Source of the DNA: Atopsyche davidsoni
Taxonomy: Eukaryota; Arthropoda; Insecta; Trichoptera; Hydrobiosidae
Assembly (NCBI GenBank): GCA_022113835.1
Contig: JAILWY010000026.1
Span: forward strand, 14,473,001-14,537,000
DNA: 64,000 nucleotides
Direction of reading: 5' to 3'
Shown: positions 46,776-60,745 of the stretch, piece after piece
Layout of the letters: the number at the start of each line of letters is the position of its first letter
Numbering within the stretch: position 1 is the first letter of the stretch
The notes under the pieces: generated by a model
What the model saw: the letters and a program-made list of their open reading frames with translations, nothing else
Databases searched by the model: none
What the model was told of the DNA's origin: nothing
Position numbers and translations under genes: made by a program

Positions 46776-49700
46776 GAGCTGGCTCGACCAGGAAGCGCCA
46801 CAATGCATGCCTCGGTGTTGACAAGAGAACTGCGTTTCGGGGCTGTCATACAAATCGAATTAAATCATTTCGTCAACAATAACGCACGAACCAGAATACA
46901 TTCAATAGACTTTGCTATCGAATTGTTACCAAAAATGAATACATACAATTCATATATATTACAAAAGCACGTTTAACAATTATTTGAATGCAAAATATAT
47001 CATAAAACTTAAGGGTCTGACCCCAAAATCGAGTTTTTTTTTATCATTTTCTAGTCCGTTTTGCGAAAAATCGACTGCACCATTCAAAAAAATTTGATAC
47101 ATCCCTTCTTCCGAACAGAATATTTTTTAATTTCTTATAAATTTACTATTAATATGATAAATATGTGTTTTTCCGATTAAAGTGTAGGAATTTGGAGATT
47201 CGTCATGTCCCTTTTCCAAGAGTCCTAAACATTTAAAAGTCTTTTTTTTTTAAATTGGAATTAAAAGATTAAATATAAACCTGTGCGATATATTATTTAA
47301 AAAATTAAAAAAAAAAAATCTTTAACAAACTTTGGTTTTGAAAATTTTATCCAATTTTTCAACATCTTCAAGATTTTATTTTACCTTGAAAATGGACGTT
47401 GTTTAAATAAAAAAAAAATAGATAAATATAATTTATAGTTTTCTTAATACTCTGTTAAAAAATCGAAGTAGGAAAATAAAGTGACAATTAAATTAATTAA
47501 ATGACACGATTTCGCCAGGTTATGTAAAATATAGCTATTTTCATGCCGTCATGGTAATCTCGTCTGGTTTGAAGTAATACTTTGGAGTACGAAAATGCGA
47601 AATCTAGAGTAGTAACATACTGAACCAATTGAAAGTGATTCATTGATAGCCCTGAAATGCAATTACATTTGTTAAAAAGCGATATATCTTGTTTTAAACG
47701 AAAATATCACAATTTCAAAAATAAAAATCAAAGTGGTCTGATGACTTCAAATTTAAATACCTACCGACTCCTGACAATCGTTGAATTTATCTAGGTTTAA
47801 AATCAAGCTATTTTTTTTAAGCGTGCATAATTACAAGAACCAGGCAAAAGTGAAGTAAGCAAAGGCTTTGAATTAACACTCAAGCATCACAGTCGCCGAT
47901 TCTCTGTTTCCTGCAAAGCCTTCGCGGTGATTTAAAAATCTATTCGCTCCAGTAGCGTGGCTCGCTTCTCTCACGTGGCCGGAAAAGTTTCCCTTCGCTG
48001 GCGAAGCGTGTATTCCGCGGCTCCTCACCCTGACCGCGACAGACGAGATGAATAATGAACAATGGACTCATTTGGCTGCGAATGCGTGAAGTGTGATGCA
48101 CGCAGCAAATCCGCGCTTCGATCATTACCGGACTTAATTAAGACCGCCCCGTACTATAATTCCATCCGTTGCGTAGCGATCAGGGTTGGCACAAGCTGTA
48201 TAAGAATATTTATTTTAATATACTACACACGTACTAACACAACTGACACCCAATAACTGACCGGTAATCAGCTAATAGTTTAAATTTAACAGCATAGTAC
48301 AACGCATACTAATTCAGGTTTGGTTTCTCGTTAGGTGAGGTTATGTTATCATTGGCACTCAACTAGTCGAAATTCTGAAAGAGTAGTGTTGTTATGGTAT
48401 ATCATTAATTATTCGTCGTTTCTTGGTGTATGGAGGTGGAGGTGGACCCTCATGACTTTCGATGGTGCTCACTGAGGCCTGTCAGTCGGAGGAAGTCCAT
48501 TCACTCCGCGGGTTTGTTTATTACTGAGTGCGTTTTCAGTTTCAAGATCAGATCAACTTCAGACTCTCGCCCGAATCTTGATTGGAGTAATTACAATTTA
48601 AATTAATAAAACACACACTGGCTTTCCCTTTCTTATCTTACACGTGTTACTTATTAATATACATCGCTATCGACGTAATCGATTAGCGTAACATTATAAT
48701 TGAAAAAACTTTCGATATCATACGCGAAGATATCGAAAGTTTCAAGGGAACAATATACAGCACAACGAGAAAGTTTTTTAGTAATTTATAAAATATATAG
48801 TAAGATATTTATAAACAAAACTAATTAGATAATTAATTATATGTTTATAAATATTTTTAGTCCCTATTTGATCAGTATGGTCAAAATTGCATCTTACTAC
48901 TTGTAAAGTTGGTACAGTTGATAAAGCGCTTGCTAGATAAACCGATATGTTAAATCTCCAGGGTAAAAGAGAAGGCAAACTATTCGATAAAACAGTGTAA
49001 TAGGGTATCTAATTATTTAGGATATCACTGATATTTTAAACTGTAATTACTTTCGACATTCAAGTTTTTCCTCATAATATATCTTGAAACCCTCAAAAGG
49101 CAATAGCACTGGAAAAATCGTTTTCTCCTATTCAGTTAGTTTTTCTACATTACAACCATCCAAACACAATACTTGGGTGTGTTTTGCATTCACTATTTCA
49201 CAGGAAGACGAAGAAAATGCCAGCACAATGAGATAACATTCCGGTTGATTAGAATGAACCGAAACCAGTAATTCCTATTTATAAGTTGTGTAAACTCCGA
49301 AGGCTGAAGATAGTGACGAGTGGCGTGGAACTGGTCGTAGTAAAGCAAAAAAATGACCTTGGCTGAAAGCATTAATAACAGGTATTGAGAAGAGTTCATC
49401 CGCAGGCTTAGAGCCGGATGGACCGCGGCGGACTCGTGTAAGCGACGATACTATATTTATTTTAAGCGGAACATCATCGTCTGCGCAGACTTGTCATATT
49501 GGAGAAATATTAATTCGGCTCTTAGGTTGGAGCCATCTTCAAGCAAACAAGTACTCACGTCAAAGAAATAAGCATAAATATACTCGGCTTAATACGCAAG
49601 GCATATTTCCTGAACACGCTGTGTTTTGATGGATTAACGTTATTATGATTTCGTTCTCAGCAACAATTAAAAATTTAAAACAATTGTACTAGAGGTAGGT

Positions 49701-51134
49701 TCATCCTAATCACAGTGTCAAGCAAAGTCAAATGGCGTTTATTTCGTTATCCAATTCCGTGTCCGTCACCCACACGTGTTCGGTCCACACGTGTCTTTCA
49801 ACCGGGTGTGACATATCACTCACTCGGCTCACTATTTATAGACTTCCTTTAATTTATCACCAGAAAAAATATTTCCGAGACACAGTTTACGGATCGTTAG
49901 TTTACAACTCAAGAGGCAGGTTTTTGTAGTCAAAGTCACTTCTCGTAAATTAATTACCTCTCAGAAGTTCTCTAGCGCAATTTCAATATTATGTGATGTG
50001 TAGTCGTACACAAAGTAGGTAATCGGCTTGTAATTTGGTTAATTATCATATAAACTTAGGTACTCGTAAACGTACCTGTATTTTATGACAGGTTTGTGTG
50101 TATATAACCTCTGGCTTTATATTATATAGAGGGCTTCGATAAATGGCACGAATTTAATACTAGTTATACAGTAATAAAATACAATATTATAATACAGCAC
50201 TACAACATCTCTATACATGTTGTCCCGTTTGTATATTTATTTATTTAAAATATTTTTTTTTAAATACGTGTGAAAAAATAAGCGACTTTATAAGTTAGAT
50301 AAGTCAATTGGCTCATGTGCTATATTTTGATAAAATTGTAGAATAGAAACAAAAGTGTAAAGAGCAGACAAAATAAACTCGAAAATTAGTTTCTGAAATT
50401 ATGACGTTGTTTCCATCTTAAGCGCAGTTATGAAAGCTTCTTTGGCCTACAATGCCTGCGGGTTAAGTACGTCGGTATGATTGCTTTTCAGTATCTAAGA
50501 AGCAGGGTACTGGTATCGATAGAGGCTGATTGCTGCTGCAGACCTCTAGGTGGTTCCAGTGATTACTTTCTCGCCAGCCTGGGCCGGAGTTCATTTGAGA
50601 AAAGCGGCCCGAGAGGAAAAATGAAACAGTAAAAGCTCGGGAAAATGTTGAATTCTGTCGTAACGAACAAATGCGAGACAATTTAATTGTGTTCTGTGGG
50701 TGCTGGCGGTTTTTTATTTATAAAACAAATACAAAGTTACAACGATTTACCGACATCCACACCTCATGATCTCTTAATTAATATAATCGGTAATCTCAAG
50801 TAGCAAACAAAAATCTAATAAGGCGTATAATTTAGGCACGATAGACAATACCACACATCACTCCTCATTAAATCTGACACAGATATCCCCGGTCGTGTGT
50901 AGAGTGGACGGTGAATAGGAGGAGTTTTACATAACTTGCCCACACGTCACTGTGCAGTGTGGGCGGAACTATGGGCAGCCTGCTGGACGGGAGTTGAACA
51001 ATGCACGAGTAGGGCCGTACAAACGTGCAGACCTGTTCTCTGCAGCAGGCATGTGCTGTACTATACGACTGCTGTTTACGAGTGTAACCCATATACAGAG
51101 GCTACTAAAGTAACCTACATACATTCTAAACTAA

Positions 51135-51338
51135 CACTAAACCTACCGACATTACATGCACACCTCCAAGGGACAATTCTTCTCACAAAATCTCCGAAAA
51201 TAAAATAACAAAACGAGAAGTAAAAACTGAAAAATGCACAATGTAAAAAAGTGGTAAAATTTGAAAAAACGTTTAAATGTTAAAACCGTACCAAAGTTTA
51301 ATAAAGGTGTCAAAATGACCCCTCCGGTATGTTAAGTG
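51135..51338. mobile_element. piggyBac-type MITE
   Basis: Termini CACTAAACCTACCG and, on the opposite strand, CACTTAACATACCG are flanked by CTAA (51131-51134) and TTAA (51339-51342). The left end resembles the piggyBac element at 30425 (CACTAAACGTACC). The element is 204 bases and noncoding. Confidence 0.7.
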
Positions 51339-53677
51339 TTAAAAAATCGGTCATATTCACTTGCATTTTTATGTAATGTCACAGGTTTTAATTTGTATGA
51401 TCTCGTAGTCTAATTATATTACTGAGCAACCTCTTCACTAATATTGTATAATACTTTCTCACGATAAACTTGAAAGTTTCATCAACGTGAAATGATATTT
51501 AAATCTGTGTGCTTAATACAGTTTGTTTTTAAATAAACAAATCAACCGCATCATTTGAGTTTTGTTTGCAAATGCACGACATGACATCACATACATAATG
51601 CATGTTTGATGTCACAAATCTCTTAATCTTACATGTGTATTCAAACATACATACGTTATGAAACTGGTTTCGCGACACAAGTGTTAGGGCGCTGGTTTCG
51701 CAATGCAAATTGTCTACTTTCGAATTGGATGTTAAATCTCACGACACTGAATTTTAAATCACGTCGTTTATTGGTAATCCAGTTAATTCAAGAGAAAAAG
51801 TAGTTTCACGAATGAGATAATTACAGATATTTTGCAACCTGCACACGAAACTGGATAACTTAGCCGATAGTTTTCGGTTCGATCTTCGCCCTGACAGTGA
51901 ACTCCAACTATTTTAATAACTGATTCGTTTTTATCATAAGAAAAATTGTATTAATATTTCATGTGTCAGTAGAACCATTAAAAATCTGTTGCTCGTCATT
52001 GAAAGCTGATAATAACACAGTCAATGGATATTTTTTGGTTATTAACGCGAGTTGCAAGCGTTTAGAGTTCTCGAGATAAATTATTACAATAAAAAAATCC
52101 CGATTGGTTGAGTTTCAAAACTTGACAAACTTTCTGTTATTAAAAAAGCAGAAATTTCTTTCTACATAATCATTGACCAAGAACACGATTTACACGGATT
52201 TAAAATAGTCAAATCACGTTTGATTCCAGTTCCCGGCTCGTGGTATGGGCTGATTTATTGTGAGTAACGAGGTGCTCTTTTCCCAAGAAACGTCAAACTT
52301 AATTGATGCATTTCATGTTCCAGCGTTATTTGTGAATATTTGATGTGGTTATTTGTAACGTGGGATATCTCGGCCATGTGACAGAAGTTTATCAAAACGA
52401 ATCAGCTGTACCTGTGAGGAAAGAGACAGCGCTGGGAAATCCCACTAAAAAGCTCCGTTGCGATATTTGCAAATAAATTATTTTCACTTTAGTCCGATTT
52501 CATACGAAAAGAAAACCCTTTGATGCAAAATCTCTCTTAGGCATGACAAATACAGTTTCTTTTTTTTTTCTCCTGCAGTCTTTTACTCTTACAGAATAAC
52601 TTGATTGTTATCTTTTCGCTCTGATTACCTATGGATGGTATGGAATGTCTTTAGCTCGTGTGATGAAGATTAATAAGTACAAGCATTAAGTTGGTGGTTA
52701 GGAATCATGCTTCCAAAGACAGAGTAACTCAATATATATGACAAGTAGTAGAACTCGCAAAATTGAATATCACTGAGGAATAACTTTTGTTGACTTTGAA
52801 TACAAAATAATGTCTCGTGGATTCGTTTCCAGGGGTGTGCTGGAGTGAGGACGATAGCGTGACCCAATGGGACACCGTGGCACAGCACGCAAGTTCACGC
52901 TCCCATAGTCAAGTGTAACGAAGCCTATTGTCACCTGCCATGGCAGTCACGCTTCAATGGGATATGCTGGGCCGCTCCACGCGCACCTTCGTCTCTGTTC
53001 TTCCGGTCCTGCACCATCAGCGACAACCTTTCAGCGAATACCTAAAACTATATCGGTTCTCTTTTCCGCCGAGACTTGAAATAACTCACCCCTATCAACA
53101 ACGATTCAAGCAGGAACGATTTTCTCATGATAAATATACTGTTTTTTTTTATACTAGTGGCAAGTCGCAATGACTAGTATTTACCTTGAAAGCACTCACG
53201 GAGGTTTTAAATATATATTTTTATAATTTAAAAAATGAAAGCTTTTCATATTATGATATATCACATAAATTTGTATGATTGGTTATAATAATATTACAGA
53301 TCTGGTGCAATTCGTTTAGTCGACGCAAAAAGTTGTTCAAATTACGGATATAACCTTTCGTTGTTTTATTGTTTCTTTGATGAGTAAATAATTTAAAAAC
53401 CATTTGGGTATATTCATTATTGAAATACCCAATTGAGTTGTTAAAATGTCATAAGTCATTTCCGAGAAGTACAATTCATAATATAATTACAAATCGACTC
53501 GACTCGTTAGAAACAACCGGCTTGGAAGCAGCTGCATCGAATATTGCAATAGAATCCAAGTTGAAGTTTACAAAGCCGAGTAGACGCCGATAAATTATTG
53601 CAAGATGTGTGATGTAACGCTGAGGCTAACGAGTCTCCGGTGTCGGGTGAGTTATGAGGAAATTACAGGTGTCGGTG

Positions 53678-54074
53678 CAAGTGATGGGCGAAATCGACTG
53701 CTTTAAAATAATCGATTCCTCAAATTATAATAACTTACACGCAGAAATACGATTTTTCGATCTTTTGAATCAAACTTTACGACGACGGCTGAATATTCGA
53801 TAATTGTACACGATTTTCGTGAAGTATTTTCAAGTACAACATTTGATTTTTAGCGGTCCACAATATTCCGAAATATAAAAATAGATTAAACAAAGTTTTT
53901 ACAGTTTGTTTTATGCAAAATATATCCAACTATCCGAAAATTTTTATTAGATTCTGACCGAAATTTTCAAACATCAAGTAATACTGACTATATACGATTC
54001 ATTAATTTGAATAAATCGATTATTGTGAATAATCAGAATTACGATTATGTATATTCGGTCGTGCCCATCGCAAG
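53678..54074. mobile_element. MITE-like element with GATGGGC ends
   Basis: GATGGGCGAAATCGACT at the left and the complement of GTGCCCATC at the right form inverted termini, with GCAAGT present on both sides as a possible target duplication. The interior is AT-rich with TCGATT words like 46574-46775. Confidence 0.5.
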
Positions 54075-55339
54075 TCTGTACTCTGACATACTTGCCTCAG
54101 AATGTCTTATTCTCAGCTAGCACATTCCACTAACGGGGCACGACTCGAGCGGTTGGAGTCGATTGTCAATTATGTCACGTCAATCGTTGAAAACAACTTG
54201 AAAAAACTCCGGCACAATACAGGTTGAGTAATTTGTATAAAAATTTCCAATCGCAAACGTGAGGCAGGTATTGAATTAACCGCACGGTAAGTATAGAAAC
54301 CTATAATTGATACAAAAACTAAGAATTTCTTGGTAAGTACTTTAGAAAGTATTACCTAAATGTGGAGTACTAAAAAATGTTTATATGACGTACGCAGTGG
54401 TAAAATAATAGTTTTTATTTAAAATTAAATAAAATAGTTACAACCCAACGACATATTAAGTCACTCTGAAGAGTATTTTTTTTGTACATTATTAATTAGA
54501 TGTTACAAAATATATGTATATATTATATATAAAAAAATCAACGTAGTTAGGAGAAGTACCAGGTTTCGGTGTGAAATTTGATATATATTTATTTCCTAAA
54601 GCAAAAGGCATCTTTAATATGCGAGCAGATTTATAGTGCATAGCGTAACATCTGTAATTGATCAGCTGATCTGTTAGGACCGCATATGATCGCATTACGT
54701 AAGTGCATTAGCACTGTGCACCTGGCAGGGCGGCACTGCATCTATCACAGGCATGCCTGTCGACTCCGCCCTCGCCCCCATGCTGCCACTAGCCAGCTCA
54801 TGGTAATGCACCATCGCTTGCACACGCTTTTATGGGTTTATTAACCTACCTGTTATTTTGAGTAGTTTAGATCTAATCTGACCTGTGTGTATTGCACGTT
54901 AAAATATATACTTCAAAAAATACATTCTCACAAACCGATGCATTGTATAATACGCAGTGATGAACTAGACAAAAGATTCTTACTATCCGGAGGTATAATT
55001 TAACAACGCTTTTCTCCAATCGTGATTAAAATATGTAAAAATATATTTATTTTTTTTACCAAAGTAAGTCTTCTTAAAAAAATAATCGCGTTCGCGAAGA
55101 ATTAACTTATGCTGTTTAGAGTAAGAATCAATGGACTATCGCAAATTCACCACAGAAAAGATATTTCGAGTGTATTGAATATAACGTGAAATATCTATAA
55201 GAGACCCAATTTATAAAATGATTAAGTATCTGGTGTCTTTGTTTAATAATTTATAAGCTTGCTTTGACAGCATCCCGTTTTAATGAAAACACTTAGTTTC
55301 AGAGCCTAGCGTACAACACTTCATTATACTTTGATAATG

Positions 55340-55490
55340 TTTGTCTTCGCACGCCGGTAAGAGTCTCAAAGGGGATGAAGGCTCTGGGGGTGCGGTGGTG
55401 CCCCCTCCCTGTAGATATGGAGGCACCGAGGGAGGCCCAGCCCTCCTATCTGGAGCCTGTTGATAGTCGCCCCTCGCACTAGCCATAAAA
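55340..55490 (-). other. GC-rich ORF fragment, possible retroelement remnant
   Basis: A minus-strand frame (about 55280-55486) begins MASARGDYQQAPDRRAGPP and is proline- and glycine-rich. It stands out from the AT-rich surroundings. No family recognised. Confidence 0.2.
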
Positions 55491-56980
55491 TATTAAGTCA
55501 ACTCATTCAGCTAATAGTGCAGGGAAGCACACTAGACCGGAGGCCGGTTAACTGAATCGATTTAAGCTGATGTGGATTTAATGACATTATTTACTATTTT
55601 ATTATTAAAGGTTATAACCATAATGTAGTTATTATCAATTTTATTAAAAAATATAGCTAACGGCTATTATCGTGACCACGGTTTTTATATGAATTCAATT
55701 TAAAATATTTATATTAATTTCCTGTGGATTTGAACAATTTTGAGGCTGCATAAAATTATTTTAATCCAATGCTAATTTATGCAGTGTTTAGTTATAAATT
55801 TCAAAATACGTTTTCTGCTGTGTTTTTTCCAACATTCTCACAACTTATACCATTGCATAACAGTTGCTTTACTTAGAATATTTTACGTTTAGGATAAAAA
55901 AAAAGTATCCTTTGATTTAAAAGCTTGTTATGAAATACTTATGAACGTTTTATTTGTTTTGCTATTAAACCTTGCACTTGCTGTACTTTCTAGCTTTTAG
56001 AGTTATGAGTTAAATTTCATAAATATGTACAATCACTAACACACACACAACAAGGATTTATTGACAGTGATACTCAAACATAAAATATAATGTTTTCCGC
56101 GTTCTATTGTGATGATCGGCGTTTCGGTTCCGGTACTAAACGTTTAGTAACAGTTTGGACAATGCAAATACCTGATGAAGGTTTGTAAAATAATAAAAAA
56201 ATACAAGTTCATACACCTTGATCGAGCATTAGGCAATTTAAATTTTAACCGCTTAATGGTTTGATAGCCAGCACGCCTGTTTCTCAGCCAAGGGGCCTCG
56301 GGTCCAAAAGCGGGTGGTTAAAAAGTTATTTTCAATTTCGTTTAAATTGTTAAAACCACTGGAGAAAAAAACAGAATTTAACGCAGATTTTCTGCGATTT
56401 CATTATGTATAGTAAAAATATCCTGAAAACATATCAGACCAAATACAACTTTGTCTTTGAATGGTCACTAATGTTTGCTGTTTCCCTTGCAGTCCCCTAC
56501 ACTTAGAGTGCAATATAATGTAAGACTCCATGTTCTCAGATTCTACGAGCTCGAATGCCTTCCGCGCGTGGAATAAAGATAAAAATTCTTCAAAACAAAT
56601 TGAGATGTTTAGAATTACACTTCCTGGCATACACAATATACCACAATCATCCCATAAACCGCATTACGGTGTCACTGCGACTCTATTCCTTCACGTAATA
56701 TAATAACGTAAGACGTGTGAGAAAATATCCAGGTTTTGTAAACCAATTTACACGTACACGACATTCTCACTGCACAAGTCTTTAAACTTGTAGAGTTTAT
56801 AGGAACTCTGAAAGTTAAACTGAAAATCACCGATTTCTTGATGTTGACAATGTATTTTGTTTGTTCTTGAGACGTGACTTTGAATTTTTCAGAATTGAAA
56901 CGAAATCATCATTGCTATTGTTAATGACACTTTTGATGTCATGAAACCATTATTATAAATCTTAAGCTCTGTAATTGTCA

Positions 56981-58294
56981 GTAGTGGTGGGAAAGTCTTT
57001 GATTCCTTACTTCTGTTTGTTGGTTTCAGCTCCCATACCATTTGTCTGATTTAAATTATCTTGTTTGTCTAGGATTATTTTAATATAATTGAGGCAATTA
57101 ACCTTATGATTGCTAAGCTATTACGAATGATACGATAAAAAAAATATTTGATAAATAATTGCAATTTTCTTGTCTGGTGTATTGATTTCCTGAGCAAATA
57201 TTTATAATTTTTACTTGCATTTGATTTTTTTCACTTCGTCTTTATGATTTGCATAATCCTTGCGAAACTTTCTGGAAAATTAAAATGCCTCGTTCTTAAC
57301 CGCAAACCTCGATCTTTATAAGAACTGAAAGCATTGCAGTAAACTCAAAAAATATATATTTGCCTTGGGCATGGTTCAAATAGAGGAAGATGTTACAACA
57401 CTGTTTCATGTGTTTGTGATCTTGATTATAAAGCGAGGGCACTCTGTTTAGAAAGATTTCTGGTGTGACGAAATAAAAAACGTTAGTTAATTTATTTAAG
57501 TAGAATATAATTTTAATACTGCTGCTGAATAAAATAGCAAATGAATAAGAAGTTTAGTTGTTATGTTGTTGTGTAATTTTATTTATGGGATTAAGAATTA
57601 AATTGCACCTCTACCGCAATTCCGATAGATGAGAAAAATGAAGTTAAAAAAAAGATAAAGTTTTATGTTTTATCTCCTCGCTTTCGACCAGAAGAAAGAT
57701 GAAACTTATTATCTTCGTTATTTATTGTAAGACCCATTGTTCGTGAGGATACAAATTAATATTTTGACCATAACATTCTTTGTTACAAAACATGAACTGA
57801 CTGAATGATTTAGTGTTTAATGCTACATTTCGGTCAGGATCCAAGATGCACGGTCATAATTCAACAACCAGCGTGGCAGTAATAAAGAGTAGAGTGATAA
57901 AATGTTTTGAAAATTAGTGAAGGCAATATCTAAAATAGCAATTGACTCAATAACGATCGAATAGAGTTATCGAAAAACTAATTTTGTCGTTATAACATAT
58001 GTTGTTATTTAAAACTTGTTTTGTTTGTTATGATTTCATAGTTTATTGAAGTATTGTTTGCTTTTGGTTGAAAGCACTTTGTCAACTGATTTTTTTTATT
58101 TCAATACTATTCACTCAATTTAATTTCAATACTCGAATGAAAATATTCCGTTCATTTTGCTGAAACTGTGAATTAGTAAAATCAAAATTACGAGGTAAAA
58201 TTTAAGAGATAGTGTATTTTAATACTGATAATTTCATGACTGAAAATATTTTATCAATTCGATTGTTCGAAAGTCAACAATGTCCCATCCCTAC
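56981..58294. mobile_element. possible longer relative of the GATGGG MITEs
   Basis: GTAGTGGTGGGAAAGTC at the left and, on the other strand, GTAGGGATGGGACATTG at the right are similar inverted ends about 1.3 kb apart. The interior has no transposase frame. The pairing could be a coincidence of two separate elements. Confidence 0.35.
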
Positions 58295-60360
58295 TTACAG
58301 TCCCAGCTTAGAAATTATAATGATGGTTTCATGACCACATACTCTGCGTTATTCCAATGATATGTACCTCTTCTTAAAAAAATGGTTCGTGATACGAGAA
58401 TCGTCGTGCAATGGCGTTTACGAATTCGTAAACTTTCATTATTTCTTTTTCACGCTTAGTAGAGTGAGATTGATATCCACATCAACTAATAAGGAGTGAG
58501 AGGTGGTTTTATTTAATACCACTGTTGCACACTATAGTAATTTGATGATAAATCTTAGCTACGAACAATAAATCGATATAGAAAGTGCATACAGGGTAAC
58601 ATGAATACATAATATGCAAATTGTGAAGGTTGAAAATAGTTTCTTTATTTTTTTAATACGATAAAAAAAGACTAGAAATATATATTTGCGTTTAGATTAT
58701 CGCGATTAATTCGTTTATTTATTTATTATAACGATAGTGGTAATGGCTTACAATATCATGTAGTTGAAGTTTTCCGAGATTATACGTAGGTCTAAGTATT
58801 TTTTTTAGAGTATAAACTTAAGTGTAAAAGCAAGCAATGAAACGATTGCAAACCATGAGGCACATTGTCGACAGTCAGATGATACTAAGCGATAATTGTT
58901 TTAGGTAAAAGATAGATAGTCGTCATATATTCAGCGTTATTTAAAACGCAGAAGTTCCGTCACAATCTAATTTCGTTTGAAGTGTTCTCCAGCCTATTCC
59001 GGTCCAACCCGAGGGTTCACAAGCGGATCTTGCTAATGAGCAAGGCACACAAGTCCAATCTCCAGCGAGACATTAAAATTAGTCGAGTCTTGTGGCTGAC
59101 GGGTTCTATAATACAAACCGCCGGAAGAATAGTCTCGCTGTGTCGAGTCTTCTTTGAATAAGACTTGTGATCAACCGAATGAATACAATTAAAGACAATT
59201 AGCTTCGACTTTACTGATTGACTCGTTTGTTTAAGGTTGTTTTAATATAGAACTCGTATCTGGGAATCAAAAAAGCGCAAGTTCTCGAATAGAGCTACTG
59301 CTGGGATTTATCATACGTGGATTTGCTAGAAGATCGTGTAAGTTACGAATTGTTTTATTTTATGAGAACTGAAATCTAGATATCGTTATCTTTAACACGA
59401 TTATCACAACACGTTTCATAAACTTCCTTTCATCAGTTTTTCGTCATATCGTTTTTAAATACAATGCAAAGTGTTGTAAACACTTTTATAATAGTAAAGC
59501 TACAAAGGTGAACCAAAACTAGTCACAGAGAACACAAACAAAGACTGTGTTTCTTGTTTAGCTTCGGTTTCAATACACGTTTAGATGTTTTACAGATAAT
59601 GGCAATACTTAATTATCCAACTAATTATGGTTTTAAAATTATTTATTAATTGTTAATGACTAGGTTGTATTCATTCTGTTTTGTGTTAGAAGATTGACTG
59701 TACGATTGTTAAAAGTTTTGTTATAATTATAGATCGGAAAGCTTCCAGCAAAAAGCAGGACCGAACTTACTCCAAATAAATCTAGCAAGGACACATCAGA
59801 ATTATTGAGGACTTTAATGAGTACTATGAGGGCTTCGACTGGTTGGAGGGTTTTGTACATTATACTCATACAAATAAAATATTAAATGACCGTTCAAACT
59901 GTCTCAATTTTGTTGAGTCCGAAGTAATATAGGCTGATTCGGCTCTGACGTCTCTACATACTTTCGATCTGTATTCGTAATTCACCTGCAGCAGTCGGAA
60001 GGATGTCAAGGTGAGTATTTTGAGTGATAGACAATAGGGTAGCGTGTGATTTGGGCTCCTGCTGTGGCTACACAAAGCGCCAGTTTTTGTTCTGGCTCTT
60101 GCCAAGAAAATCGATATTAATTTATAGGTGACGATGGCGCATTTTAATGATCAATTAAAATAATTTACAAAATATTTAGGCAAGTGATCGTTATATCGTA
60201 CAGGTACATGTGCAATATGAAATGTGGGTGAAAAAGTCCATGGCGGTAAGTTTAAGGTGATAGGTACCTATCTACGTGGAGTATAATTTAAACAAGCAGG
60301 TCGGATAGCTTATAGGTATGATTCACAACCGTGCCGGTAAGTAAAGACAATAATAATAAG

Positions 60361-60579
60361 TCAGGGCTGGAATTCCAAGCAATCGCCATCGCAAAGGCCA
60401 TCCGAATCTAAACAATGACCGCCGGGGAGTTGCGAAATCGGTTCACACAGAGCGGTATTCTGCGTGCAGTCCGCGCGGCCCAGAGAGTAAAGGTGAGGCT
60501 CGAGGCGGGCCTCGGGGTTCCCACGAAGGGAGAACTTCATCCAGGTGTCGAACAGGGAGCCGCACTTCTGTAGAACTCC
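60361..60579 (-). CDS. cysteine-rich exon-like ORF of unknown family
   Basis: On the minus strand, TTCTACAG at about 60580-60587 precedes an open frame starting KCGSLFDTWMKFSLRGNPEA. It continues with spaced cysteines (ADCTQNTALCEP, HCLDSDGLCDGDC) to a stop at 60361-60363. Composition is GC-rich and codon-like against an AT-rich background. A related piece lies just to the right at about 60645-60745. It may be the terminal exon of a secreted or extracellular protein gene whose other exons lie outside or undetected in the window. I do not recognise the family. Confidence 0.45.
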   Translation of the reverse strand, partial: GVLQKCGSLFDTWMKFSLRGNPEARLEPHLYSLGRADCTQNTALCEPISQLPGGHCLDSDGLCDGDCLEFQP

Positions 60580-60644
60580 GCATTTTAACACCTAAATAAC
60601 ACATTGGAGCCTACCTAATTGCATTGGTTATTGATTGTAGGCCG

Positions 60645-60745
60645 CGGGGTTTCTACGCAAGCGCGCTTTCCATTCCGGGCAGCTGGAGAGAACTTCATCC
60701 AGGTGTCGAGAAAGGAGCCACACTTTTGTAACATCCCGCGTTGTT
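60645..60745 (-). pseudogene. partial copy of the cysteine-rich exon
   Basis: The minus strand reads KCGSFLDTWMKFS-like from a possible AG at about 60739, then diverges. The shared word on + is GAGAACTTCATCCAGGTGTC, also at 60530-60549. Only the first part of the exon is duplicated. Confidence 0.5.

Noticed and set aside
59660..60105. Two minus-strand ORFs as exons of one gene
   Set aside because: Possible splice signals exist, but the frames do not match any family and the opposite strand is equally plausible.
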